From AP-15 sp963774345 (GTDB lineage Bacteria > Pseudomonadota > Alphaproteobacteria > ATCC43930 > CGMCC-115725): 64,000 nucleotides of DNA. The notes beneath the pieces are model-generated. The model made no database searches and was not told the origin of the DNA. It saw only the letters and a program-made list of their open reading frames with translations. Shown here piece after piece: positions 17,934 to 26,721 of the stretch. Positions within the stretch are counted from its first letter, which is position 1; each line of letters starts with the position of its first letter. Location: NCBI GenBank assembly GCA_963774345.1, contig CAVZFB010000038.1, positions 248,001 to 312,000 of the forward strand, in the 5' to 3' direction. Position numbers and translations under genes: made by a program.

Positions 17934-18758
17934 TCAGAGGAGATCGCGCGCCCGTTCGAGTTCCTCGAACTCGCCATACTGAGAGACCAGCAGAACTTCG
18001 TCGAAGCCCAGCTGCTCCATCCGCTTCAACCGCCGCCGCGCCTCGTCCGGCGGGCAGACCAGCGCCACGTTGGTGGCCGCGGCGAGCTCTGCGGATTCGG
18101 GCCGGTTGGCGAGATCAACGGCGACATTCGCAAGGACCGCGTTGGTGCCGCCCGCGTCGCGGTAGATGCGCATGCCGGCTTCGAGATCGTCCCAGCTGCT
18201 GTAGCGGCCGGACGGGGTCCAGCCCTGGCACTCCTTGGCGGCATAGGTGATCCAGCGCGGACTGCGCCAGGCCCCCATCAGGATCGGCGGTCCGCCTTCG
18301 CAGCCCGGCCATATCGACAATGTTCCGCCATTAACCGGCTCGCCACGCCAGACGCGGTGCATGGTCTCGAGCGCAATTCTCATTGCGCGGAAGCGATGGT
18401 CGTAATCGAGACCGAGCAGTTCGAAATCGGCCCGCGTCGAGCCGCTGCCGACGCCGAGGCGCAGCCGGCCGCCCGACAGTGCCTGAACCGATTGCACGCG
18501 ATGAGCGAGCTCGATCGGGTGGCGCAACGACAGCTGCAATACCCCGATGCCGAGTTCGACGCGCTCGGTCACCGCGGCAAGCACCGCCAGTTCTACCAAT
18601 GGATCGAGGGTCGGCCGCCCGCGGCCCATCGAATCGCCGACCCAGATCCCGGGAAACCCGGCGGCTTCGATGCGCCGGGCATAATCGGCTGTGCGACCGA
18701 GCAGCCGGTCATGCGGCCCCGTGCCGGCGCCGAAGCGAACCATTGTGCTTATTTTCAC
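17934..18758 (-). CDS. LLM-class flavin-dependent oxidoreductase
   Basis: 274 residues from GTG 18758, which has AGGGGAA 6 bases upstream; the open frame extends further but that part is not family-like. Bacterial luciferase-like TIM-barrel features include FPGIWVGDSMG (about residue 36), TERVELGIGVLQLSLRHPIE (about 67-86) and LSGGRLRLGVGSG (about 97), which in F420- or FMN-dependent LLM proteins help form the flavin pocket. The usual reactions are oxidation of small organics or monooxygenation. First gene of a minus-strand operon with the SDR and TPP enzyme, and divergent from the VOC gene at 18908, so the 149 bases between them hold the promoters. Choice of FMN or F420 cannot be decided here. 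Confidence 0.85.
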   Translation of the reverse strand: MKISTMVRFGAGTGPHDRLLGRTADYARRIEAAGFPGIWVGDSMGRGRPTLDPLVELAVLAAVTERVELGIGVLQLSLRHPIELAHRVQSVQALSGGRLRLGVGSGSTRADFELLGLDYDHRFRAMRIALETMHRVWRGEPVNGGTLSIWPGCEGGPPILMGAWRSPRWITYAAKECQGWTPSGRYSSWDDLEAGMRIYRDAGGTNAVLANVAVDLANRPESAELAAATNVALVCPPDEARRRLKRMEQLGFDEVLLVSQYGEFEELERARDLL

Positions 18759-18907
18759 GAAATTCCCCTGTCTTGGGTGGCGTTGCCGGCAGCATGCAGC
18801 ATCTTTGCGGCCGGTGCCAACCGCCGAGCCATCAGAGCGGGCATGCAACACCCGTTTTGTGGTATCGTCGCCGGCAAGTCGGACGTGCAAACCAGGGGAG
18901 GGTGAAG

Positions 18908-19495
18908 ATGGATACGATCGAGGTCGCGGCCGGATCACGGACCAAGGGCTTATTGTCGCGGCTGCCGTCGCGGCTGCACCACAACGCCTTCGTCGTGAAG
19001 GATCACGAGGTCAACCGCCGGTTTTTCGAGGATTTGCTCGGTATTCCGCTGGCCGCAACCTGGTGCGAGAAGAATTTCAGCGCCGATTTGCAGCGCGAGG
19101 TCGAGTTCTGCCACACTTTTTTCGCGATGGCCGATGGCGGCGCGCTCGCCTTCTTCCAGTTCGCCGACCCGGAGATGTACGAGCTGACCCAGGCCGAGAA
19201 GCCGGCCAAGATCGGGCGTCACTTCCACATCGCGTTCAAGGCCGAGCCCGATACCTATGAGGAGCTAAAGCAGCGGCTCGAAGCGGCTGGCGAGAAATAC
19301 CGCGAGACCAATCACGGTTATTGCAAGTCGATCTATGTCGCTTCGCCCGACGGGCTGATCGTCGAGTTCACCCAGGACCCGGAAGACGTGGCCGAGATCG
19401 ACGCGATCCGCCGCGCCGACGCGCACAGCGAACTCGCGCGGTGGCTCGCCGGCGACCGCCACACCAACAACGAGCTGCGCGGCCGGCATATCTGA
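18908..19495 (+). CDS. VOC family protein (glyoxalase/extradiol dioxygenase fold)
   Basis: 195 residues from ATG 18908 with GGGGAGGGTG just upstream. The vicinal-oxygen-chelate fold shows a metal ligand His in LHHNAFVVKD (about residue 24), a second candidate in GRHFHIAFK (about 101) and the terminal Glu in DGLIVEFTQDP (about 155). VOC enzymes use a divalent metal to act on vicinal oxygen groups (dioxygenases, isomerases, glyoxalases). Transcribed divergently from the LLM/SDR/TPP operon, it is probably part of the same catabolic set. Ends shortly before a perfect 26-base palindrome (19513-19538) that may also help end transcription. Confidence 0.85.
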   Translation: MDTIEVAAGSRTKGLLSRLPSRLHHNAFVVKDHEVNRRFFEDLLGIPLAATWCEKNFSADLQREVEFCHTFFAMADGGALAFFQFADPEMYELTQAEKPAKIGRHFHIAFKAEPDTYEELKQRLEAAGEKYRETNHGYCKSIYVASPDGLIVEFTQDPEDVAEIDAIRRADAHSELARWLAGDRHTNNELRGRHI

Positions 19496-19512
19496 CGCAC
19501 TCCTCACCCCGG

Positions 19513-19538
19513 CCCTCTCCCCGCTAGCGGGGAGAGGG
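19513..19538. repeat. Perfect 26-base intergenic palindrome
   Basis: CCCTCTCCCCGC, TA, then its exact reverse complement. The same CTCCCC/GGGGAG theme occurs at 3916-3934 and 60826-60849, each between genes, so this is most likely a dispersed REP-like element. It lies 18 bases after the VOC stop codon and could act as a transcription-terminating or mRNA-stabilising hairpin, though no U-tract follows. Confidence 0.6.
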
Positions 19539-19879
19539 AGCAGCCCGCTCGGAAGAAGGGGGAGGGTGCAAATCGTCTGCTTGTTTGACCAAGTCTCCAC
19601 AATTTATAGTTATGTAGCTCCTGGGTGATTGCTGCGTCCGCAGCAAATCAGCAGCAAATTATCGTCGACAGGTTGCGGAGGGCAGCCAGGCCCCGGAGCC
19701 GCGCGACCCCAGCAAGGCTGACGCACAGGCCGTCTAACCGAATTCGATTTTTATCCATCGCCTTGGTCCTACCCGCGGACCGCTTTTCGTTGCCGCCAAC
19801 GGCCGACTGTGCGATGCGATGTCGGCTATATTATGATTGTGATGCGGCTGATCAGCTCAGTTCGCACCACCCTTGCCGG
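19539..19879. other. Intergenic stretch, no gene seen
   Basis: About 340 bases between the VOC gene and the convergent cyclase gene. The open frame covering it has no motif and no ribosome binding site. Apart from the palindrome at its left edge and an A+T-rich patch near 19590-19620, I see nothing specific in it. Confidence 0.5.
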
Positions 19880-21679
19880 TCACTCCTCGGGCAAACCGGC
19901 TTTGCGCAGACCGGCGAAATAAGTGGTCTCGTAAAGCGAACGGATGGTCGCCACCCCAAAGAAAATTCCAATTCCGGAGGCCTGTAAGCCCGCGATGCTC
20001 GAATAACGATTGTCGCCGCTCAGCCTTCTGGCTTCGCTTAGTTCGAAGCCAGCCCGTTCGGTGTCTCCCTTAAGCGCATAGACGGCGGCGAGCGAGGCAT
20101 GATTACGCCCAAACGCCGGATTGGCGCTGCGCGCTTTTTCGAACCAAAGAATTGAGTCGTCGATTCGTGGCTGTAAGAGATGTGCTTCCCCGATGCCCCA
20201 GTACACTACGGAAATATTCGGATCGCGGGGGCTGAGACGGATGGCTTGCTGATATAGCCGGATCGCCTCCCCCACCGAGCCGGTGAGCAACTTGCACCGC
20301 GCGATATGGACGTAGGCGTTCAAGAAGTTTCGATTGAACGCGAGCGAGGTTTCGTATTCGACAATTGCTTCGTCAAAGCGGTGTCGCCAACGGAGCAGTT
20401 GGCCTTTAGCGTAGCGCACGTGCGGGTGATTCGGGAATTGGGCCAAGGCCCGTTCCACCATCTCCTCTGCATACCCGATGTCCGCAACCCGGGAAGACGT
20501 CATATCTTCGAACACCCGCCCCACCAACGCTCTCGCCAAAAGGCTTTGCGCCTCGACGGTGTTTGGGTCGAACACCAGCGCGCGCTCGAACAAACTAATC
20601 GCCGCGGCGTAGTTGTCTCGCGCGTTTGGCTTGTTCATTAGGGCACGTCCGCGGAGAATGTAGTCCAGCGCGTCGGGATGCTCGGCGGTGCGGCGGACCT
20701 CCGCGGCGATCAACTCGAGGTTGAGCGTGATCGCAATCCGGCTGGTAATTTCGTCTTGCACGGCAAACAGGTCGCTCGTGTCGTTGTCGAAGCGCTCGGC
20801 CCACACATGCCCATCGGTCTCGGTGTCGATCAGCTGTGCATTGATGCGAAGCCAGTCGCTCGACCGCCGGACGCTTCCTTCCAGTACATAGCGGACACCC
20901 AGCTCGCGGCCGATCTGCTTGGTGTCAACCTGCTTGTTTCGGTAGGTGAACGCGGTGTTGCGCGAGATGACGAACATGTCCGCGAGCCGCGATAGATCGG
21001 TTGTTAGATCCTCGGTGATGCCGTCTGCGAAATATTGCTGGTCAGGGTTGCCACTGAGATTCGCGAATGGCAGCACCACGATCGACAGGCGTGGCGTCGC
21101 GGCGGCCTCGGAGATTGGCGGGATGGGCAGGACGCTCGGTGCAGGCAGGTCGGCAACGGCATTGGGGCGGAACGCATAGACTCGCACTGGACGCGCGATA
21201 TTCTTGACCTGCTGCTCGCCTAGATCCTCGAAGACGAAGGGCAGCCGGTCGCGCACCTGGTCATGAACCGTGTTGGAGACGAACACCCCGCCGGCATCGG
21301 CCAAGGCCTCGATGCGTGCGGCGATGTTGACGCCGTCGCCATAGAGATCGTCGCCCTCGACGATCACGTCGCCGAGATTGATGCCGATGCGCAATTCGAT
21401 GCGCCTGTCTGCGGCGACACCGGTGTCCCGCTCGGGCATCGCCTGCTGCACCGCGACCGCGCAGCGCACCGCATCGACGACGCTGGCAAACTCCACCAGC
21501 ATGCCGTCGCCAGTGGTCTTGACGATGCGGCCATGATGCTCGCCGATTTTCGGATCGAGCAGCTCGCGGCGCAGCGCCTTCAACCGTTCGAGCGTGCCCT
21601 CCTCGTCCGCCCCCATCAGCCGCGAATACCCCGCCACATCGGCGGCCAGGATCGCGGCAAGCCGGCGGGTCGCAGTCAT
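19880..21679 (-). CDS. Class III adenylate/guanylate cyclase with TolB/FlgO-like and TPR domains
   Basis: 599 residues from ATG 21679. The cyclase domain (about residues 3-175) has ILAADVAGYSRLMG with the metal Asp, TTGDGMLVEF, GINLGDVIVEG and GDGVNIAARIE. A linker leads to the module LSIVVLPFANLSGNPDQQYF, FADGITEDLTTDLSR and VRYVLEGSVRR (about 215-310), then TPR-like repeats such as FDEAIVEYETSLAFNRNF to the C-terminal AGLRKAGLPEE. The likely product is cAMP or cGMP, in the cytoplasm. Its start codon overlaps the stop of the winged-helix regulator upstream (ATGA), so the two are translationally coupled. An insertion in the upstream gene makes both genes one open frame of 1150 codons; the separate start here is supported by the matching start of the paralogue at 1610. 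Confidence 0.85.
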   Translation of the reverse strand: MTATRRLAAILAADVAGYSRLMGADEEGTLERLKALRRELLDPKIGEHHGRIVKTTGDGMLVEFASVVDAVRCAVAVQQAMPERDTGVAADRRIELRIGINLGDVIVEGDDLYGDGVNIAARIEALADAGGVFVSNTVHDQVRDRLPFVFEDLGEQQVKNIARPVRVYAFRPNAVADLPAPSVLPIPPISEAAATPRLSIVVLPFANLSGNPDQQYFADGITEDLTTDLSRLADMFVISRNTAFTYRNKQVDTKQIGRELGVRYVLEGSVRRSSDWLRINAQLIDTETDGHVWAERFDNDTSDLFAVQDEITSRIAITLNLELIAAEVRRTAEHPDALDYILRGRALMNKPNARDNYAAAISLFERALVFDPNTVEAQSLLARALVGRVFEDMTSSRVADIGYAEEMVERALAQFPNHPHVRYAKGQLLRWRHRFDEAIVEYETSLAFNRNFLNAYVHIARCKLLTGSVGEAIRLYQQAIRLSPRDPNISVVYWGIGEAHLLQPRIDDSILWFEKARSANPAFGRNHASLAAVYALKGDTERAGFELSEARRLSGDNRYSSIAGLQASGIGIFFGVATIRSLYETTYFAGLRKAGLPEE

Positions 21680-23332
21680 TCGTCCGGCACTCCGGCCAGC
21701 CGGAGGCCGGCGAGATAGGTGGCTCCGTACAGGGCACTGACCTTCGGCACCCCGAAATATCCGACGGCCTTCAAGCGGGCGATGCTGGAAAAGCGACCGT
21801 CGCTGCTCAGCCTCCGGGCTTCGGCGAGTTCCGCGGCGGCGCGTTCGGTCTCGCCTTTGAGGCGCATATGCGGACGCGAGCCAGGCGCGAATGCCCGGAT
21901 GTGCTGACGTGTGGTTGCGCGCCTTTTCGAGCCAGTTGATTGCCTCGTCGGTGCGCGATTGCAGCAGATGCGTAATCCCGATCTGGAGATAAAAAATTCC
22001 AAGGTAGGGATCACGGGGGCTGAGCCGGACGGCTTGCTCCACGAGCGGGATCGTCTCCTTTATCGATCCTGTGAGGAGCTTGCATTGGCCGAGAGCATGT
22101 AATGCGTTCGCCCAATTGCGATCCAACACGGCCGCTGTCTCGTATTCGGGAATAGCCTCCTCAAATCGGCGCTGCGCGCGCAACACTTGGCCTTTGGCGA
22201 AATGCGCAAGCGCGCCGCCGGGCGCTGCCGCCAAAGCTCGCTCGGCCAGGTCTTCCGCCCGTTTGATATCAACAGCAGCCGAGTCAGTCATGTCATCGAG
22301 CACACGGGCCATGAGCGCGGTCGCCAACCGGGTCTGTGCCTCAACTGACTGCGGATCGAGCGCCATTGCGCGCTCGAACAGGCTAATGGCGTCCGCATAT
22401 TTGCCACGCGTTGGCGGCCTCGCATCTGCGGCCCGTCCCCGAAGGATGTAATCCAGCGCGTCCGGATTACGGGTCGGTCGGGCAGCTGCCGCCCCGATCA
22501 GCTCGAGTTTGAGCGCGTTTGCGATTCGACCCGTGACCTCGTCCTGCAGGGCGAACAGATCGGCGGTGTCGCGGTCGAAGCGCTCGGCCCACAGATGCGC
22601 GTCGGCCTCGGCATCGATCAGCTGGGTATTAACGCGAACTTGGTTGCCGGACCGGCGAACGCTTCCTTCCAGCACATAGCGCACGCCCAGTTCGCGGCCG
22701 ATCTGCTTCGTGTCGACCGGCTTGTTCCGATAGGTGAATGCGGTATTGCGCGAGATCACGAACATGTCCGCGAGCCGCGACAGATCGGTCGTCAGATCCT
22801 CGGTGATGCCGTCCGCGAAATATTGCTGGTCGGGATCGGTGCTAAGATTGGCAAAGGGCAGCACGACGATCGACAGGCGCGGCGCAGCGGAGGTCGGAGC
22901 CGCAACACCGGCGCTTGGACCGTGCGGCTGTCCGTCCTCGGCGATGGTCCGGCCGCCACTGGTACCGGATTGTGGGGTTGAGGGCTCCACCCGCGTCACC
23001 GGCGCGACAAAGCGATAGCCCCGCCCGGAAACGGTCTGGATGCAGCTGCCGTCTGCTCGCCCGTCGTCGAGAATCCGGCGCAATGCCGCGACCTGGACAT
23101 TGAGGTTGCTGTCCTCGACCGTCCTTCCCGGCCAGACCGCCTCGATGATGTCGTCTCGCGAGATGAGGTCGCCTGGCCGCTCGACCAGCACGCCGAGAAT
23201 GTCGAGCGCCCGCCTGCCGATCGCTATCGGCGCGAAAACACCTTGTGGATCGCGCCCGAACAGGACACCGCCGCGCCGATCGAGGCGGAGACCCTGGAAC
23301 AGGAAAATATCGGCCGCGGCGAGTGCATCCAT
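21676..23332 (-). CDS. Winged-helix (OmpR/ToxR-type) regulator with TolB/FlgO-like and TPR domains (one frameshift)
   Basis: About 551 residues once corrected. Residues about 8-110 form an OmpR/ToxR-type winged helix (ALDILGVLVERPGDLISRDD, VWPGRTVEDSNLNVQVAALR, VSGRGYRFVAPV). Then come LSIVVLPFANLSTDPDQQYF, FADGITEDLTTDLSR and TPR repeats nearly identical to those of the cyclase downstream. Near 21864 one C is extra: AYAPQRRDRTR in the open frame should read AYALKGETERAAAELAEARR, after which the protein ends GVPDE at 21676. No membrane segment or receiver domain is present, so it is neither a classical ToxR nor a response regulator. It probably binds DNA in response to a signal sensed by the shared module and is coupled to the cyclase by ATGA overlap. 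Confidence 0.83.
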
Positions 23333-23489
23333 AGCTGCGCCTCCCGCGCGGCCCGAAATCTTCCAAAAATTTAATACAAAATTCAGAATTTTTTAAGCGT
23401 CGTCTCATAGCGCGCTTTCCGTCGAGCTGGTCTTGATCCCGGCCCTGGCGAACCGGGCGAACCGATCGCTGGCAAGATGGAGAGCGAGC

Positions 23490-23954
23490 ATGAAACAGTA
23501 CATTGGGAAACTCGTAGTAGCCGCCGCGATGGTGCTGGCCGTGACCGGTGTCGCACGGGCGCACGATGACGACGACGACACAAAGCCGTGCCGCCTCTCT
23601 ACGCTGCACGGGCTTTACCTCTTCACCGCTTCGGGCTTTAACATCGTCGGAACCGCCGCACTACCAAAGGCTATTGTGGAATTGATCAATTTCAACGGCG
23701 ACGGCACCGCCACCGGCGAGAGGACGACGGTCAGCGTCAACGGCACGATTAGGTATAGTTCGGGCACGCCAGGGACCTACACGCTCGATCCCGACTGCAC
23801 GGGCCATCTCAAGTTTATGGACGGCGGGCCGAATCCCCAGTTTGACCTGTTTGCAGCCTTCCAAGGTTCTCAAATTCAAATGATTCAGACCTTTCAGGAG
23901 GCTTTTGCGGGCTTGCCGGTGTTTCAGGGGACGGCTGAGCGGGTATCGCGCTAA
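23490..23954 (+). CDS. Small secreted protein of unknown function
   Basis: 154 residues from ATG 23490 with GGAGA upstream. A clear signal peptide (MKQYIGKLVVAAAMVLAV, cleavage after ARA near residue 24) is followed by HDDDDD, an acidic start to the mature chain. The rest is rich in Gly, Thr and aromatic residues (LHGLYLFTASGFNIVG, NFNGDGTATGERTTVSVNG) and looks like an all-beta exported protein. I do not recognise a named family with confidence. It is divergent from the winged-helix regulator at 23332, so both may share a control region between 23333 and 23489. Confidence 0.72.
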   Translation: MKQYIGKLVVAAAMVLAVTGVARAHDDDDDTKPCRLSTLHGLYLFTASGFNIVGTAALPKAIVELINFNGDGTATGERTTVSVNGTIRYSSGTPGTYTLDPDCTGHLKFMDGGPNPQFDLFAAFQGSQIQMIQTFQEAFAGLPVFQGTAERVSR

Positions 23955-23990
23955 ACCGGACGGGGCATCGGTGCCGGCTGAGACCCCTCC

Positions 23991-25139
23991 TCAACCGAGT
24001 GTGCCGGCGGCACGCGACGCCGCGATCTCGGCCGGCTCGAACCAATCGGCGAGTGTCGCTTCCGCCTCGTCGGGTCCGCTCGGCGATTGCGGCGGGATCG
24101 GGAGATCGGGAACGGTGCGGCTGAAGCGCGGCGCAGGTGCGGGCTGGACGATGCCGTCGATCTCGACATAGGTCCCCCGCATTTTATTGTGCGGATGGTG
24201 CGGCGCCTCGTCGGTCGTCAGCACCGGGGCAAAGCAGGCGTCGGTCCCTTCGAGCAGAGCGCACCATTCGTCACGCGTCCGGGTCTTGAACAATGCCGCC
24301 AGCCGTGCCTTCGCCTCCGGCCAATGCTCGCGGGCCATCTGCTGCGACGGCATCGTAGCGGGGTCGATGTCGAGGCGGCGCAAGAGTTCGGTGTAGAACT
24401 TGCCCTCGATCGGCGCGATCGAGATCCAGCCGCCGTCGGCGCATTCGTAGACGTTGTAGAAATGTGCGCCGGTATCGAGGTGGTTGGTCCCGCGCTGGTG
24501 GGTTGAAAGCCCGGCTGCGACCGCGCCAACCGCCGCGGTCATCAACGAGGCGACACCGTCGATCATCGCCGCGTCGACGACCTGCCCCTGCCCGGAACGA
24601 CGCGCTTCGAGAATGCCGCAGACCAGTCCGAAAGCGAGATAGAGCGAGCCGCCCGCGAAGTCGCCGAGCAAGTTCAACGGCGGGGTCGGCGGCTGGCCGC
24701 GACGGCCGAATGCATGGAGAGCTCCGGCGAGGGAGATGTAGTTGATGTCGTGTCCGGCCGCCTGCGCCAGCGGCCCGTCCTGGCCCCAGCCGGTGACGCG
24801 GCCATAGACGAGGCGCGGATTGCGCGCGAGGCAATCGTCGGGGCCGAGGCCGAGCCGCTCGGTCACGCCGGGGCGGAAGCCTTCGATCAGCCCGTCGGCC
24901 TGTTCGATAAGGCGCAAGGCCAGCGCCTTTCCGTCCGCGGATTTGAGATCGACCGCGACAGACCGGCGACCGCGCAGCAGCAGGTCGTAGCGCAACGGTC
25001 GCGCGAGCCCGAGATCGCTGCCGCCCGGCCGGTCGATGCGCAGCACGGTGGCACCCATGTCGGCGAGCAGCATCGCGCACATCGGCCCCGGCCCGATCCC
25101 GGCGAGTTCGATGATTTTGATCCCGGCAAGCGGTCCCAC
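23991..25139 (-). CDS. CaiB/BaiF family CoA-transferase
   Basis: 382 residues from GTG 25139, which has GGGAGG about 7 bases upstream. Family III CoA-transferase features are complete: LAGIKIIELAGIGPGPMCAM at the N-terminus, VLRIDRPGG, AVDLKSADGK (about residue 63), SGQGQVVDAAMIDG (about 183) and the catalytic Asp in NHLDTGAHFYNVYECADG (about 220). These enzymes move CoA between acyl groups, or racemise 2-methylacyl-CoA in the AMACR branch, whose wording this sequence resembles. It points away from the thiolase-like gene, with a small antitoxin-like gene between. Probably part of fatty or aromatic acyl-CoA catabolism. Confidence 0.9.
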   Translation of the reverse strand: MGPLAGIKIIELAGIGPGPMCAMLLADMGATVLRIDRPGGSDLGLARPLRYDLLLRGRRSVAVDLKSADGKALALRLIEQADGLIEGFRPGVTERLGLGPDDCLARNPRLVYGRVTGWGQDGPLAQAAGHDINYISLAGALHAFGRRGQPPTPPLNLLGDFAGGSLYLAFGLVCGILEARRSGQGQVVDAAMIDGVASLMTAAVGAVAAGLSTHQRGTNHLDTGAHFYNVYECADGGWISIAPIEGKFYTELLRRLDIDPATMPSQQMAREHWPEAKARLAALFKTRTRDEWCALLEGTDACFAPVLTTDEAPHHPHNKMRGTYVEIDGIVQPAPAPRFSRTVPDLPIPPQSPSGPDEAEATLADWFEPAEIAASRAAGTLG

Positions 25140-25197
25140 GGCGTACCTCCCTTCTATTTCGCGCGTGCTCCGTCAGGTGAAAATGTGAAAAGGCCTC

Positions 25198-25383
25198 TCA
25201 CGCATCAGCCTCGAAGGTTGACCGAACGTCCAGCGGCAGCGGCTCGTCGAAATCCGTGGCGATGAAGGTAACGCCGAGCAGGTTGTCGGGTTCGCGCGGA
25301 GCCGTCTCTTTGCCTTTTGCGGTCTGGTCGACTAGCCGCGACAAGGGCGTCTTTGCTTCAGGGATATTTTTGGTCTCGTTCAT
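25198..25383 (-). CDS. Compact Phd/YefM-like antitoxin, apparently orphan
   Basis: 61 residues from ATG 25383. The N-terminus, NIPEAKTPLSRLVDQTAKGK, matches the DNA-binding start of Phd-type antitoxins (consensus like NIHEAKTHLSRLLE), and the C-terminus, DFDEPLPLDVRSTFEADA, matches the typical toxin-binding tail (DFDAPLPEEVL-like). The middle strand of the Phd fold, normally about 20 residues, is missing, so the gene is shorter than the usual 75-85 residues. No PIN-domain or other toxin gene lies next to it: the CoA-transferase starts 59 bases away. It is therefore either a degraded antitoxin or a solitary repressor. Confidence 0.6.
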   Translation of the reverse strand: MNETKNIPEAKTPLSRLVDQTAKGKETAPREPDNLLGVTFIATDFDEPLPLDVRSTFEADA

Positions 25384-25542
25384 GCGTGGCTCTGCTGCAA
25401 CCTGGTCCAATTGACCGAGATAAACATTCGTCCGGCGGTTCGGCAAGACGCGGGTTCGCAATCGGGATTGACCGCGGACGTCGGACGGTATCCGATTGGG
25501 ACGCATACCTGCACGAGCCGCCACGGGGAGGACCAGCCGCCG

Positions 25543-26716
25543 ATGAGCATCAAAGGCAAGGCCAATATCGTCGGGATCTTTGAGCATCCGACGCGCAAGG
25601 CCGACGACAAATCGTTGTTCCAGCTGCACGCCGAGTGCGCCCAGGGCGCGCTCGCCGATGCGGGGCTCGGCAAGAACGACATCGACGGATATTTCTGCGC
25701 CGCCGGCGACACGCCGGGGCTCGGCGCGCTGTCGATGATCGACTATCTCGGGCTCAAATTGCGGCACTGGGATTCGACCGACACCGGCGGGTCGTCCTAC
25801 CTGCTGCAGGTCGGCCATGCGGCCGAGGCGATCGCGGCCGGCAAATGCTCGATCGCGCTGATCACCCTGGCCGGGAGGCCGCGCACCGAGGGGCAGGCGA
25901 CCGGCACCGCCCCGCGCGGGGCGACGGTGCAGTCGGCCGAGACCGCGTTCGAGAACCCCTATGCGCCGGCGACCGCGAACATGTACGCGATGTGCGCGAT
26001 GCGGCACATGCACCAATACGGCACGACGAGCGAGCAGCTCGCTTGGGTCAAGGTCGCGGCCTCGCACCATGCGCAGTACAACCCGCATGCGATGCTGCGC
26101 GACGTGGTCACGGTCGAGGACGTGGTCAATTCGCCGATGATCGCCGACCCGCTGCACCGGCTCGATTGCTGCGTGATCAGCGATGGCGGCGGCGCCATCA
26201 TCGTCGCCAGCCCCGAAGTGGCGAAGAGCCTGAAGCGGCCATTGGTCAGGATCATCGGCGCTGGCGAGGCGCCCAAGCACCAGATGGGCGGGACAGATCG
26301 ACCTGACCTATTCGGGCGCGGTGTGGTCGGGGCCGGCAGCCTTTGCCGAGGCCGGGGTCAAGCCCGCCGACATCAAATATGCCTCGATCTACGACAGCTT
26401 TACGATCACCGTGGTGATGCAGATCGAGGATCTCGGCTTTTGCGAGAAAGGCCAGGGCGGTCGGTTCGTCTCCGACGGCAATTTGATCTCGGGCACTGGC
26501 AAACTGCCGTTCAACACCGATGGCGGCGGGTTGTGCAACAATCACCCGTCGAACCGCGGCGGATTGACCAAGGTGGTCGAGGCGGTGCGTCAGTTGCGTG
26601 GCGAGGCGCATCCCAAGGTCCAGGTCCCGAATTGCGATCTGGCGTTGGCGCACGGCACCGGCGGCTCGCTCGGCACCCGCCATGGGGCGGCGACCGTTAT
26701 CATGGAAAGGGAGTGA
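25543..26716 (+). CDS. Thiolase-like (SCP2-type) protein, partner of DUF35 protein (one frameshift)
   Basis: About 390 residues from ATG 25543 (GGGGAGGA upstream). Thiolase-fold features: KNDIDGYFCAAGDTPG, the segment STDTGGSSYLLQVGHAAEAI where classical thiolases carry the nucleophilic Cys but this one has Gly-Gly-Ser-Ser, then after the break ADIKYASIYDSFTITVVM and ALAHGTGGSLGTRHG. A single extra base near 26292 (in GGGCGGGACAG) shifts the frame; on the other side it reads QIDLTYSGAVWSGPAAF. The lack of the nucleophile and the adjacent DUF35 gene resemble lipid-transfer-protein thiolases or Ltp2-type aldolases that act as complexes with DUF35 proteins. It may catalyse thiolytic or retro-aldol cleavage of an acyl-CoA. 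Confidence 0.78.
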
Positions 26717-26721
26717 CGGTC

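Noticed and set aside
19880..23332. A single 1150-residue winged-helix/cyclase fusion protein
   Set aside because: An extra C near 21864 shifts the frame; without it the first gene ends at 21676 with the family's normal C-terminus and overlaps ATG 21679 of the cyclase gene.
25384..26280. Minus-strand frame extending the small antitoxin gene upstream
   Set aside because: It is antisense to the thiolase-like gene, Arg/Gly/His-rich, and only the last 61 codons look like a real protein.
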